Program-made: the position numbers and the translations under genes
Source: Cavia porcellus
Lineage: Eukaryota > Chordata > Mammalia > Rodentia > Caviidae
Direction of reading: 5' to 3'
DNA: 64,000 bases
Assembly (NCBI RefSeq): GCF_034190915.1
Contig: NW_026947484.1
Span: 74,479,482 to 74,543,481 of the forward strand
In this document: positions 35,596-46,020 of the stretch, piece by piece
How the letters are laid out: every line of letters begins with the position of its first letter
Numbering within the stretch: the stretch's first letter is position 1
Notes under the pieces: generated by a model
Seen by the model: the letters and a program-made list of their open reading frames with translations, nothing else
Databases searched by the model: none
What the model was told of the DNA's origin: nothing

Positions 35596-35716
35596 GGGGC
35601 TGGGGATTTAGCTCAGTGGCATAAGCGCCTGCTTTGCAAGCAGGCAGTCGTGAGTTTGATCCCCGGTACCGATAAAAAGGAAAAAAGACAAAAAAAAAAA
35701 AAAAAACAAAAAAAAA
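35596..35716 (+). mobile_element. ID-type SINE, young-looking
   Basis: Intact head 'ggggctggggatttagctca', A box region, B box 'gagtttgatccc', then ggtaccgataaaaagg and a long A tail. Imperfect flanking duplication around 'aaaactttA'/'aaaacctttA'. It is the best-preserved ID in the window, so its sequence defines the local ID subfamily. Confidence 0.93.
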
Positions 35717-36169
35717 CCTTTATTTGAAGCCCAAGGGTAGTGGAAAAAATCTCTCATAAATTAAGAATTTTTCTTGGTACAGAGTAGATATCATCACAGG
35801 AATAGACAGCAAAGGGAAACATTTTCCCACCTGAGAATCTCAGGATGGTTCAAGTACCACCACAAGCCAGCAATCACAGAGAGGGAAAATGCTCACTGCT
35901 CACTCATTGCCAGGATTCGGGGGAAAGGAGCTTTTGGAATTATTGAGAGGTCTTTCAGGTTATCAAAAATGTGGCATCTCTTTTCTTTTCATGAATCTCA
36001 AAATTTGTTTTATATTAAAATGATCCTAAACCCTTCATGAGCATTGAAAGAAGACAAGTGATTCTCAAACATAGAAAAGTAAAACCTTCACAGTGACTCA
36101 CAGAAAGAATACACATGAAAGCTAGAAATAATTAAAGAGTGGTTTTATTAAAAATTGTAAAATTTGAGA

Positions 36170-36289
36170 ACGTTCTTTTTTGTGAGAGAATGGAGCAGCT
36201 GGCCTTGTTCATGACAGGAGTGGACTGTGTCATATTCTAAGCAGGTCAGTGTGGCAATATCTATCCCAGCACTGTAATTCTATAATCCT
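36170..36289 (+). mobile_element. Old L1 fragment (left part of the target of the L1 derivative)
   Basis: 'gtgtggcaatatctatccca' and 'gcactgtaattctataatcc' lead into 'acatctaggaatttgt'. It resembles the 3' part of old L1 ORF2 ('cagcaattctactcctagg' type) and continues at 39225 on the far side of the insertion. Confidence 0.55.
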
Positions 36290-36329
36290 ACATCTAGGAA
36301 TTTGTTTTGTTTTGTCTTGTTTTGTTTTT

Positions 36330-37190
36330 TATTTTAAAGAGAACAAAACAAAATAAAGCAAGTCAGAACACAATGAAAGTGATACAAGACTTCAAAGCAA
36401 TACAACAGGAAATCAATAATGACTACCATAATGTTTCTCATTTCCTTCAAAATAGCTGTCAGTATCATCACACACAATAAAATCAAACAAAACAAAACAG
36501 AACAAAACAAATCAGCACAAAAGAATGAAAGCGTTACAGGACTTCAAAACAAGATTATAGGAAATGAACAGTGGCTACCATAATGTCTTTTGTCTTCTTT
36601 AAAATAGCTGTCCATACCATAACACATAATAAAAATCAAGCAAAACAAAACAGAATAAAACCAATCAGAGCAAAAAAAAAAAAAATGAAAGCATTATAGG
36701 ACTTCAAAACAAGATAATAGGAAATGAACAATGGCTACCATAATGTCTCTTGTTTTCTTCAAAATAACTCTCTATATACTATCACACATAATAAAATCAA
36801 ATAAAACAAAACAGACCAAAACAAAAGAATTAAAGCATTACAAGACTTCAAAAAAAGATAATAGGAAATTATCAGTGGCTACCATAATGTCTCATTTTCT
36901 TCAAAATAGCTGTTCATACCATCACACATAATAAAAATCAAGCAAAACAAAACAGAATAAAACCAATCAAAGCAAAGAATGAAAGCATTACAGGACTTCA
37001 AAACAGAATAATAGGAAATCAACAGTAGCTACCATAATATATACCATTATCTTCAAAATAGCTGCTTATACTGTCAGACACAGTAAAATTAACATAACAA
37101 GACAGAATAAAACAAAAACTAACAAAATTATGAAAATAATACAAGAATTCAAAACAAAATAATAGGAAAGTGGTTACCACTTTCCCTTTT
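36330..37190 (-). repeat. Tandem array of about 150-bp monomers in the 3' region of the L1 derivative
   Basis: Each monomer contains an acaaaacagaa/t-rich block, 'gaaagcattacaggacttca', 'ataggaaat', 'gtggctaccataatgtct', 'ttcaaaatagctg' and 'catcacacataataaaatc'. The taccataatg landmark falls at about 36424, 36577, 36737, 36879 and 37029, with a degenerate copy near 37173. This gives about 145-160 bp spacing. Confidence 0.9.
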
Positions 37191-37199
37191 TAGGCATTT

Positions 37200-37690
37200 C
37201 TTCCCTTATCAGTTTCATAATATCTACTGTGTTTTTTGGATCCCACTAACTCCTTCAGTTTTTCATGGTAGGGAGATGACTCTGTTCACCTGTGTAAGTC
37301 CAAACCATCTCACCCATAATCATGATCTCCTGCATCCATTTACCTATAAGAGTTTTGATATTATCCTACTTTAGAGCTGGGTAGCTTTCCATTGTATTAA
37401 AATAGCATATCTTCCTTATCCATTCTTGTGGTTGATGATGCTTATTCTGGTCTCCTGTTATGTGGAATGATTGTTTTCTCTCCTTTGATGTTAGTGTATG
37501 AATTTCTTAGAGTTAAGTGTGCTTCTTGTATACAGTATATTGATGTATTTGTTTCTTGTTCCCCTTCTTTGTGTTTTTTTTTTATTGGTGAATTGAGGCC
37601 ATTTACATTAATGGTTACAACTGGCATACATTGGTTTGTCTCTGCCCTGCTATCCTCCTGTTGTTGGCCCTCCACTTTTCCCCTTCATTC
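37200..37690 (-). pseudogene. Fused ends of L1 ORF2 (endonuclease start joined to C-terminus)
   Basis: On the minus strand 'VVTINVNGLNSPIKK' is followed by CIQEAHLTL, which keeps the catalytic glutamate, and ends at about 37440. The next readable L1 segment, 'ICYFNTMESYPALK' (about 37410-37370), corresponds to the YTMEYYAAIK motif near the end of ORF2. The RT domain is absent, so no reverse transcriptase can be made. Confidence 0.75.
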
Positions 37691-37747
37691 AATTGCCTGT
37701 ACTGTTTGGCTGTCCTCCTCAGCTGCTGTTCCTGGAACCATCTCTTT

Positions 37748-38820
37748 CTAGCATATCTCTTTATCTCTTTCTAAAATATCCTTCAGCATGTTCTGTAGAG
37801 TTGGTTTGGTGGTCATGAATTCCTTTAGTTGTTCTTTATCATGGAGGTGTCTTATTTTTCCACCAATTTGGAAAGAAAGTTTTGCAGGGTTCATCAATCT
37901 GGGTTGGAAGTTGTTTTCTTTCACGATTTGAAACACTTCGCTCCAAACTCTTATTGACTTGGTGGTTTGTGTTAACAAGTGTGCCACAATTCTGATGGGT
38001 TTTCCTTTATAGGTGAGGTTTCTTTTCTCTAACAACTTTTAATGTTTTGTTCTTGTGCTGAATTTCTGGGATCTTGATTTTTATACGTCTGGGTGTAGAT
38101 TTATTTTGATTATGGCTGGTTAAAGTTTTATATGCCTCACTTATCTGGATGCCAGATTGTTTCCCATGTTTGGGAAGCTTTTTTGCTGTTACTTCTGTAA
38201 ATAGCCTTTTTATTTCATTTGCGTTGACCCCTGCTTCTTCACTGATACCTATCACTCTTAAATTATTTTTCTTCGCATCATCTTGCAGCTGTTGATTTGT
38301 TATTTCCTGGTTCCTTGTTATTTTTAAGAGATCTTTCCTTTCACAATCACTAGCTGCTATCCTGTCTTCAAGATCTGAAAGTCCATCTTCAGTCTCTTTC
38401 AATCAGATTTACCAGCTTCCAATCAACTTTTCAATTTCCTGGATATCTTTTTGAATCTGTTTCATGCATTATAATTCCTTCCCATATTGTTCATTCAAGG
38501 TTTCTATCATTTTCCTATGCTCCTCTTTTTTTACCTATGTCTTCTTTAGATATGCTCAGCAATTCTTTCATTATGTTTGTGATTTCTTCTTTTACCTGAC
38601 ACATTACTTCTGATATGATTCCTTTTACAGTCTCATGAAGTTGTTTCTTTACTTCAGTTGCTATCCTCTCAGAGATCTCAGGTGTGTGACTTCTATGACT
38701 GTATCTCCCAGACGTGTTCTGTGTGGGCTGGAGGTCAGATACTGCCTTTTGCTCCTTGGTCTTGACATTCTCCTGGGTTCCTCCCAATAAGCTGGTTGTG
38801 GGGTTCCAGGTACTTCCCAA
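37748..38820 (-). pseudogene. L1 ORF1p-like gene of the derivative, frameshifted
   Basis: About 357 codons in all, close to the usual ORF1p size, but split over at least three frames (38820-38515, 38402-38007, 38035-37748). The first segment is Lys/Glu-rich and coiled-coil-like. The second has the RRM region ('KKNNLRVIGISEEAGVN', about 38285-38235). The third is the CTD ('RNLTYKGKPIRIVAHL', 'NFQPRLMNPAKLSFQIGG', 'DKEQLKEFMTTKPTLQNML'). The RRM and CTD frames overlap by about 30 bp, so a small frameshift separates them. ORF1p is an RNA chaperone. Its retention with RT lost is the HAL1-type plan. Confidence 0.85.
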
Positions 38821-39224
38821 TTTGGCAGACCCTCAGTGGTACAGGGGGATGGGACTGGCATCTGGGTTCCTCTGATCCCAAGTTTACAGGGAGGTAGTAG
38901 GGCACGGGAGGGCTTCTCCAGACCCGTGCAGCTACACTGAAGATTCCCAAATGGCCAGAGGTGCATGGTGTTGAGCCTGCTTCTTCTCTCAGTCCGTGTG
39001 TCTACACCAAGACTCTCCCTGATGGTGGCAGGCACACAGGGTGTGTTTGTCTTTTTGTCCCATGGATGCTGACTGTCTGAAGGAAGCAAGGTTCTCTACT
39101 GATAGCCTGCAGGTGCACTGGGTGTACCTGGGTGCATCTCCCTGCCCATGCCTGCTGCCTGCAGGAAGCTAGCCTTCTGATGGTGGCAGCAAGCATGCAG
39201 GACAAGTCACATCTAGGAATTTGT

Positions 39225-39545
39225 AATGCAGACATGCTTACACACATCCAAAATGGTGTATGTTTGATGCCATTCAAATAATTATTGCTTATAATATTAA
39301 AAGATTGAAAATAGCCTGATTATTCATAAAGGGAGAATTAAACATTGTGGTATATCTATATAACTTGATACTACAAAGACATTTTTAAAACGAGAGTTCA
39401 CTTTATGAATGAATATGAACAATCCCCATGAAATATTTAAAAAGTGAAGGTGCAGAATACTGTATGCACACAGCTAACTGGGAAGAATAGTGTTATAGTG
39501 TGTATAGAGTGTCTCTTAAATTGTTCATAAGAAACTAGTGACATT
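39225..39545 (+). mobile_element. Old L1 fragment (right part of the interrupted copy)
   Basis: 'tggtatatctatataacttg', 'atactacaaagacattttta' and 'aagtgaaggtgcagaatact' continue the L1 3' sequence that began at 36170. Confidence 0.55.
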
Positions 39546-39589
39546 GTATGCATTGGGAAGTGGCCTAAGTACTGGAGAAAGGATTATAT

Positions 39590-40140
39590 CAGAAAACAAG
39601 ATGGTTTGAAGCACAGCAGAAAGTTACTGGCTCTTCCTACTACCAGGAGGTGCGACCCATGGTCCTTTCCCTACCCTGTGGGCCATGGCCACAGCCCCAG
39701 TGAATGAAATGCCTAAGCAATCATGCTGTGTGGAGTCCAAGGCTGCATTTGGAAAGGGTATGCAGGGTCTGCATGTTCCCTTAGGACAGCCACTCTAAGA
39801 GAATTTCACTTGCAAGGCGAGAAGGCTGGTCATCAGAGACCAGCAGTTGAGAGGCCACATAGTTGGGGACAGAGAAGAGAGAGGTCCAAGGAGCCCAGCT
39901 GCCCTTGCTCCCAGCGGTTCCCAGTCTTCTCAGTCCGGGCAGCAGAACTACAAGCAAAGAAGCTACTGCTTCTTCCCAGCTCCAGCTATCATGTAACAGC
40001 AACTGCCAGGGACCCTGAGAAGAAATGGCTGCTGGAGCCCAGCATTTACCCTCGGATTCACTGCCGGACAGTAATGTCACTGCTGTTTCAAGCCACTATT
40101 CAGAGTAGTTTGCTACCCAGCAATACCTAACCAGACCAGG
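39590..40140 (+). mobile_element. LTR-like sequence, possibly ERVL/MaLR
   Basis: The end 'tttcaagccactattcagag' then 'agtttgctacccagcaatac' and ctaacc resembles the 3' end of MaLR-type LTRs. The 5' part is not recognised. The 135-codon frame at 39723-40130 has no known domain and is likely incidental. Confidence 0.4.
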
Positions 40141-40442
40141 CTCTTCACTGTTTATCCTTTATGCATTTTGAATTTTGCATCACAAAAATGCATTGTTTAT
40201 TCATTATTTAAAAAGGCAAATAAGAGTAGACTTATGCCCAAAAGTCCATGGCTTAAGCTTTTGGCTCTACTGAAACCCTAAGATTATTTAAGCAACAGAA
40301 TTATTCTGGGTTTCCTCGGTCTGAAGACTGTTAGGGTTATACAGAGGAATGGGAATATGCCTGTTGGGATTAGGAGTGCTGATGTGTCTCCCTCTATCCA
40401 CTCCAAACAAACAAAAGCTTGGCTTTCTCAAGAGTAGAAATT

Positions 40443-40486
40443 TTGTTTAGCATGCATGAGGCCCTGGCTTCAATCCCTGGCACCCT
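40443..40486 (+). mobile_element. 5'-truncated ID SINE
   Basis: Only the 3' part of an ID ('gcatgcatgaggccctggct' and 'tcaatccctggcacc') is present. It is flanked by 16-bp copies of ctcaagagtagaaatt at 40427 and ctcaagagtggaaatt at 40487. It has almost no A tail. Confidence 0.8.
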
Positions 40487-40502
40487 CTCAAGAGTGGAAA
40501 TT

Positions 40503-42235
40503 AATTCCTTGACCAATAACATATAAATATGTTAAATCTCATTAAAGTTAAATAAGTATATCCCACCCATTAATTATGGGGTAAAACTAACTGCTATGTG
40601 AGAAACTTGTCTTCACATGGAGAGACTGGCCATCAGCACAGAAGTACCTTCGCAAGCAGAGGAGGAAGGAGCTGTGATGGTCCTCCAGGTACAAGCGAGG
40701 TGAAGTAGACAGCATCCACTGTGACGGGTTTACTCCCAAAACATTCGGCCTCCATCTGCTCAAATCTTCATGTCCAACTTTACATTATAGGGAATGCAGG
40801 CGATAGGGAAACACATTAAATCCCACCATGAAGACCCAATAAGCAAAATCTGGGATACAGAATATTCTACAAGACAATTAGCTTGGTCTCTTCAAAAATA
40901 GCATTGGTGGAGATGTGGGGAAACTGGCATTCTTGTGTGCTGTTGGTATAAGCATAAGTGTATCTCCAAACTTATTTATAGTCTACCTCTGATGCCAACT
41001 CACATCCACAGATATAATTTATGAGTTCACCTGGATTTGCATGAATAATTGTTCAAGAACTGTCAAAGTAGAATACTATCATTTAGGATAAATCAATGAG
41101 GATTTGATCCAACTAAACTTATTCTGCATATAGTATATGATATCACTTGACAAGGTAGGTATTAGAGTGTGGATTACAGCGAAACTACAGCAAATATTAA
41201 AGTAAAGGAAAATTTCAATAGTATATACATTTATGTCTCTTTCAAACTACAAAATGTGTATTGCTTGTTTTGTTTATTGTTCCTGTAAGGTCATGAAGTA
41301 TCCATACAACAATTTTAAATTAATCTATGTACTTATGGTAGCCTGTGATAGAGCTAGAACTATAATGTTAAGGTATCTAGTGGGTGTTAGAATAAGTTAA
41401 TTATATACAGAAAGCTCTTCATCTATTTACTACCCACAGTTGTACTGGGATTTACTATGCCATCAAAGTTGGACTTAAGAAACCTGATGAGATTTACTAA
41501 TTTTGCCTATAATTAAAGTGGTGATATTTCAAGGCTATCTTACTAGAAATATTTATAGTCAACCTATTTGAGATACTCTCAGAAAATAAATACATGAAGC
41601 ATATCAAAAGGCCACAGTTCCCTTTCAGAACAGGGGTTTATTTATCAAAATGTTAGAGTAAATACCAACATTAGATTAGTGCAACTGTTTCATTATTTCC
41701 CCCCAGAAAGCCATAAAAAGATGTCAGGCCACTTAAGAATCTGCTGATTTTAGAGTAAATTAACACATAGTTGTAAACAGCACTTTGCCTTGAGAAAGAG
41801 TAAACATTTAGAAGAAATTAGAAGCAAACATTATTGCCTCTCTTATCCTTTTTGAAAGCTTTCACTAAGTTAATGCAACACCATCCATTATCTTGCTTAA
41901 CATGTTACTAAGTTTTAAGTGATACCACACTTTTAAGAAATGAATCTATTAAAGTGCTCAGTCAGCCAGCCATGCTTGCTCCTAGGAAGGCCCCATGGAT
42001 TTTGAAGATAGTGTTCCTTGGCCCTATATCTGAAAAGGGCCTCATTCCTGGGTCTGTGTTAATAAGATACTGATACATCTCAGTAAGCACAATATTTTAC
42101 CCTTGTCATGTGATATAACCCATCAACACATTTAGAGTCCCCCAAAGCCAGGATTGCCCTAGTTCTTAAAACATTCCGATGGTCTCCATTCCAGTGTATT
42201 GGCTGAAAAAATGGGCTGTCATTCTCTCTCCTACC
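40503..42235. other. Intergenic DNA, no recognised repeat; AT-rich unique block
   Basis: No gene recognised. 41450-41960 is AT-rich and free of known repeats, with no long ORF. It may be a non-coding conserved segment, but I cannot test that from one sequence. Confidence 0.35.
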
Positions 42236-42254
42236 ATTTGCTTCCCAAAAAGAG

Positions 42255-42520
42255 GCACATTATTCCTTGAGGCATGGTTTCTTCATCTATAAAACAGGGA
42301 CAGTAGAAGTAACTGCCTCCTTAGGACTGCACGAGGAAAACCATGATACCCACTCGGAATCTGACTAGTACCTCACACTCGCTCTTTCTGTGCTCGACAC
42401 ATACTGTAGAGAAGGCATTGTTCTGGGAACTGGCACTCAGGGCTGGACTGGCAGCCTCACCCTGGGGTCTCACAGTCTAGCTGAGATGCAGACAGGAAGT
42501 CATGGTAATAGTTTTTGTTG
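42255..42520 (+). mobile_element. MIR-type SINE/old LINE remnant
   Basis: 'ggtttcttcatctataaaac' then 'agggacagtagaagtaactg' is MIR 3' sequence. The following 'aaggcattgttctgggaact' is an old LINE-like motif. Confidence 0.55.
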
Positions 42521-42996
42521 AGATCCATGCAGTGGACCTAAAAGAACCCCTCTACTCTGCCAGGGGCCATGGCTGGGAACTCCTGAAATATATCTATCAC
42601 AGGATGGAGACATTTCAGTAGGCTCTTGAAGGACAAATAAAACTCTTCCTTTGGTCAAATGATCTCAAATGACCTAAAATCACACATATATAGTGATTTA
42701 GAATTATTTTAATTATACTACATTGCTTGCTATAGCTACTTGGTAGAGTGAAGGAAGGTTTATACTACTCTTAAGTCTATGCAAAACAGATGAAGGATTT
42801 TAGTGCTGTCCTATGTGTGTATTAATACTGACATGTTTTTTCCCAAGGCCCAAATCCTCCAATAAAATGTCCAGTAATTTGGGTCAAATTAGCTCCTAGA
42901 GAGTTAATGTAATGGTTTTTCTTGGGGATGGTTCACATAGAATTCCTGACAGTCATGAGAAGAGGTGAGTTTTGACGCACGCTGTGTCACTAACTC

Positions 42997-43877
42997 TTTT
43001 TTTTTTTTTTTTGCACTTGAAAAAAATTTTTTTTAATTTTAAAGAGAATAAAACAAAACAAAACAGAACAGAACAAAGCAAATCAGAACAGAACAATGCA
43101 AGCAACACAGGACTTCCAACAAGAAAACAAGAAATCAATAGTGGCTACCATAATGTCTCTTGTTCTCCTTGAAATAGTTTTTCATACCTTCATACACAAT
43201 ACAATCAAACAAAACACAATAGTATAAACCAATCAAAACAAAAGGATAAAAACATTATGTGATTTCAAATCAAGACAATAGGAAATCAACAATGGCTACT
43301 ATAATGTCTCTTATTCTCTTCAAAAAAGTTGTCCATACCCTTACACACAATGAAATAAAATAATAGAAAACAGACTAAAACCAATAAAAACAAAAGAATG
43401 AAAGCATTACAAGACTTCAAAACCAAATAAGATTATCATACTTTGTAGCTGGGTGGCTTTCCTTTGTATGAAAATATCATATCTTTTTTATTCTTTCTAT
43501 GGTTGATGGGCAAGTTACCTTTGCTTTTTTTCTGGTTCCCTGTTGCATGGAACAATTGTTTTCTCCCCTTTGATTTTCAGTCTATGAATTTCTTTTGAAG
43601 TTAATGTTTCTTGTATACAGTATTGACGGATTTTGTTTCTTGATCCACTCTCTCTGTGTTTCTTTTTATTGCTGAATTGAGGTCATCTACACTAATGGTT
43701 ACAACCAGCACACACTGGTTCATCTCTGCCATGCTGTCCTCCTGTTGTTGGCCCTCCACTTTCCCCCTTCATTCAGCTGCCTGCCCTGTTTGGCGATCCT
43801 CCTCTGCTGCTGTTCCTGGAACCCTGGTCATCTTCATCTCTCTCTAGAACATCCTTCAGCACTCTCTGTAGGTTGGT
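42997..43877 (-). mobile_element. Second, 5'-truncated copy of the deleted L1 derivative
   Basis: From 43877 leftward it matches the 36306-39208 element: ORF1 end ('ccttcagca' region), ORF2 start (minus-strand reading of 'gaggtcatctacactaatgg'), the same jump to the ORF2 C-terminus at about 43535-43500, then about two and a half 150-bp monomers (taccataatg-like landmarks at about 43146 and 43294) and a tail. The T16 run at about 42996-43012 is the inverted poly(A). No clear target duplication was found. Confidence 0.82.
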
Positions 43878-44025
43878 TCATAAAACTAAGAAAATTCTTT
43901 GTCTCAGTGGTGGCGCTAAGGAGGCTGGAGCTAAACCACTGATGGCAGCAACAGAAGCACACTATGCTGCTCTTTCCTCTTGTGTTTAATTCTACAAATA
44001 CTGACAGTTTTGTTATTCGTATGTG

Positions 44026-44428
44026 TTAGGGCTGTGTCTAGATGTCCCCTCAGAGTCTCACGGAGTCATAGGCAGGGCCTTTTCAGAGGTGGCTGAATCT
44101 GGAGTGTGTGATCAATTCATGGTGCAGTGCTGGGATTAAGGGTGCTGGGGTTAAGGATGTGTGATTACTAAATCAGTCTACTGAGTGGTTTGGCACCAAC
44201 CTAATCCTGGTACCCTGGATACAGTAAAAGAGGCAAAAAGAGCTGTGGTGGTCTCTTGTTGCTTTGGCACCTCCTGCGGACCACAGACTCTTTCTCCTCT
44301 GCATTACCTCTGCCGTGCCACCCTCAAGCCAGCCAATTATAGACTGAAACCTGCACAAACCTTTTCCCTTCTAACTTTAGAGGTTGGGCATTTTGTCTCA
44401 GCAACAAAAGAAAAGTAACTAAGACAGT
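44026..44428 (+). mobile_element. ERVL-MaLR LTR (same subfamily as 61220-61582)
   Basis: 'gtgttagggctgtgtctaga' then 'tgtcccctcagagtctcacg' is the 5' end, and 'agactgaaacctgcacaaac', 'gggcattttgtctcagcaac' and 'aagtaactaagacag' the 3' end. The first 110 bp match the reverse complement of the LTR at 61220-61582. Confidence 0.8.
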
Positions 44429-44429
44429 C

Positions 44430-45160
44430 TGGCATTCAATTCTGAAGGAAATTCAAATCCTTTATGGGTTAAAGAAAACTATGTTTTGAGCACTCTCAGA
44501 TTAAGAGGTACCTTCAAAGAGTTAATAGTCTTCTCTCCTCTGAGATTTCAGAAAATTTACTCATGACAGACCAAGCTTAAAGTCTCCACAGCAAACACAA
44601 CAGGGATGTTTTCCTGAAGAGACAACAATCATGTCAATGACACATTTCTTGCAAAAGAATCATTCAAATCATTTGCTAGAGCAAACAGCTCACCAAAAAA
44701 CCAGCTAAGAACACATGGAAGGGAAGTGACCTTTAGAGGCCAATGGAAATTCTGAAAGCAGATCTGAAGCAATGCCACACAGCCCAACTGGACAGTCACC
44801 AGGACTACTTCACACAGGCTTAGAGAGGCAAGCTGTAGGGACAGAAAGAACTGGAAGGTTAGGAGATACACACACACAACCAGCCAAAACTAATCCCATA
44901 ACCCTATACTGTCTGAGGAAAAACTTTTAACACAATTTTTCTAAATGAACACCTTAGTTTTTTGACAGAAAATATTCTTACTTATTAATATTTTTTCACT
45001 TACATAACTTCCAAGTTTCTTTTTTAGTCACATGTTTGTTGATTGGGAAAGTAATTTTCTCAGGCATCTAACATGCCTTTGAATTGAATGGCTTTCCTTC
45101 TCCACCACTCATATGGTACTACTTTCTAGTAGCTATTAAACAAGTTGTGGTTCTTTCATA
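44430..45160. other. Intergenic DNA, no recognised feature
   Basis: Unique-looking. No exon or repeat consensus recognised. Confidence 0.4.
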
Positions 45161-45164
45161 ATTT

Positions 45165-45262
45165 TATTTTATTTTTAACTGATAGATAAAAATTGTACAC
45201 ATTTTTGGAATACCATGGGATACTTTCACACATTTGTACATCAGTGTAATGCTTAAGTCAGG
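45165..45262 (+). mobile_element. Old L1 3'-end fragment
   Basis: 'actgatagataaaaattgta' and 'cacatttttggaataccatg' resemble the L1 3' UTR motif of old mammalian families. Related pieces are at 52765 and 60955. Confidence 0.45.
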
Positions 45263-45924
45263 TTAAATATACTGGAATCAGATTCCAAAGAATCCCTATG
45301 AACAGAAAAACATTTATCTCAAGCGAGTCACTAAAGTGAGAAAGATTAAAGGAATAGCGTTACATGGCATTATATAGCCACAAAGATGCTGTTGCAAAGG
45401 AAAGATTTCCTCACCTACCAATAGGTTAGTGGCTAAGGCTCCTGCAACAAAAGATGGATGAATGAAAGTTAACACACATTTTATATGGCACAGTATCCTC
45501 CAGAAAGTGAAAATTCAAAGAAAGAGGGAAATCTGCACACTTTTATGCTAAGTTTGGTGAAGAGGTGGGTTCAGAAGTATGATCACACAAAGCAAATGTG
45601 AGGTAGTGGTAATTAACAGGAGCAGGGTTACCAAATTCGGTTTAGATTCTTCTGGAGGTACTTGTGTCCTTAGAGAGAAAGACAGTGCTTTCTTCTGGGT
45701 AGAATGCACCCACCTCTGGAATGATGGTTTCACGACCAGCTTCAGGGGAGAGCCATCAGGGATGTGCAAAAGTTTCCTTCCCTGCTTTTGTAATTTTTCT
45801 CAAATGCTAATATATCATATTTGAGGGTAATGTGTCCTGAACTCCATCAAAGCATTCCATTCATACAGCTGCATATATATGGATTTTATGTGAGTATATT
45901 GTATAAATTACTGTAGCTCTTTTA

Positions 45925-46020
45925 ATTCTCCCAAGAGGTGGATTTTAGGTCCATTTTCAGAAGCTGTGAAAGTTAACTAGCTTCTTGGCACACATGTGCA
46001 TCAGTGGCTGAGCTAGGTTT
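45925..46020 (-). mobile_element. MIR SINE fragment, minus orientation
   Basis: 'tccattttcagaagctgtga' then 'aagttaactagcttcttggc' and 'cagtggctgagctagg' is reversed MIR. Confidence 0.5.

Larger units (their letters stand above)
36306..39208 (-). mobile_element. Internally deleted non-autonomous L1 derivative with 16-bp target duplication
   Basis: A 2.9-kb insertion on the minus strand, bounded by identical 16-bp copies of acatctaggaatttgt at 36290-36305 and 39209-39224. From its 5' end (39208) it has a 5' UTR of about 390 bp, an ORF1 with several frameshifts (38820-37748), the first 75 or so codons of ORF2 (about 37690-37440), an abrupt join to the ORF2 C-terminus (about 37435-37200), a 3' region made of about five tandem 150-bp monomers (37190-36330), and an A-rich tail. 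The clean duplication shows that the deleted form itself was the retrotransposed RNA. Confidence 0.88.

Noticed and set aside
35596..35716. Possible tRNA gene because of A and B box-like motifs
   Set aside because: It is an ID SINE body with a poly(A) tail and target duplication, and no complete cloverleaf. The same applies to the copies at 4538, 22918, 25494 and 29127.
36330..37190. Regularly spaced repeats suggesting a CRISPR or satellite array
   Set aside because: The monomers are contiguous and about 150 bp, without short repeats separated by unique spacers, and they lie inside an L1 derivative of a mammal.
39723..40130. 135-codon plus-strand frame
   Set aside because: It lies in an LTR-like region, has no recognised domain, and an overlapping 99-codon frame exists on the other strand.
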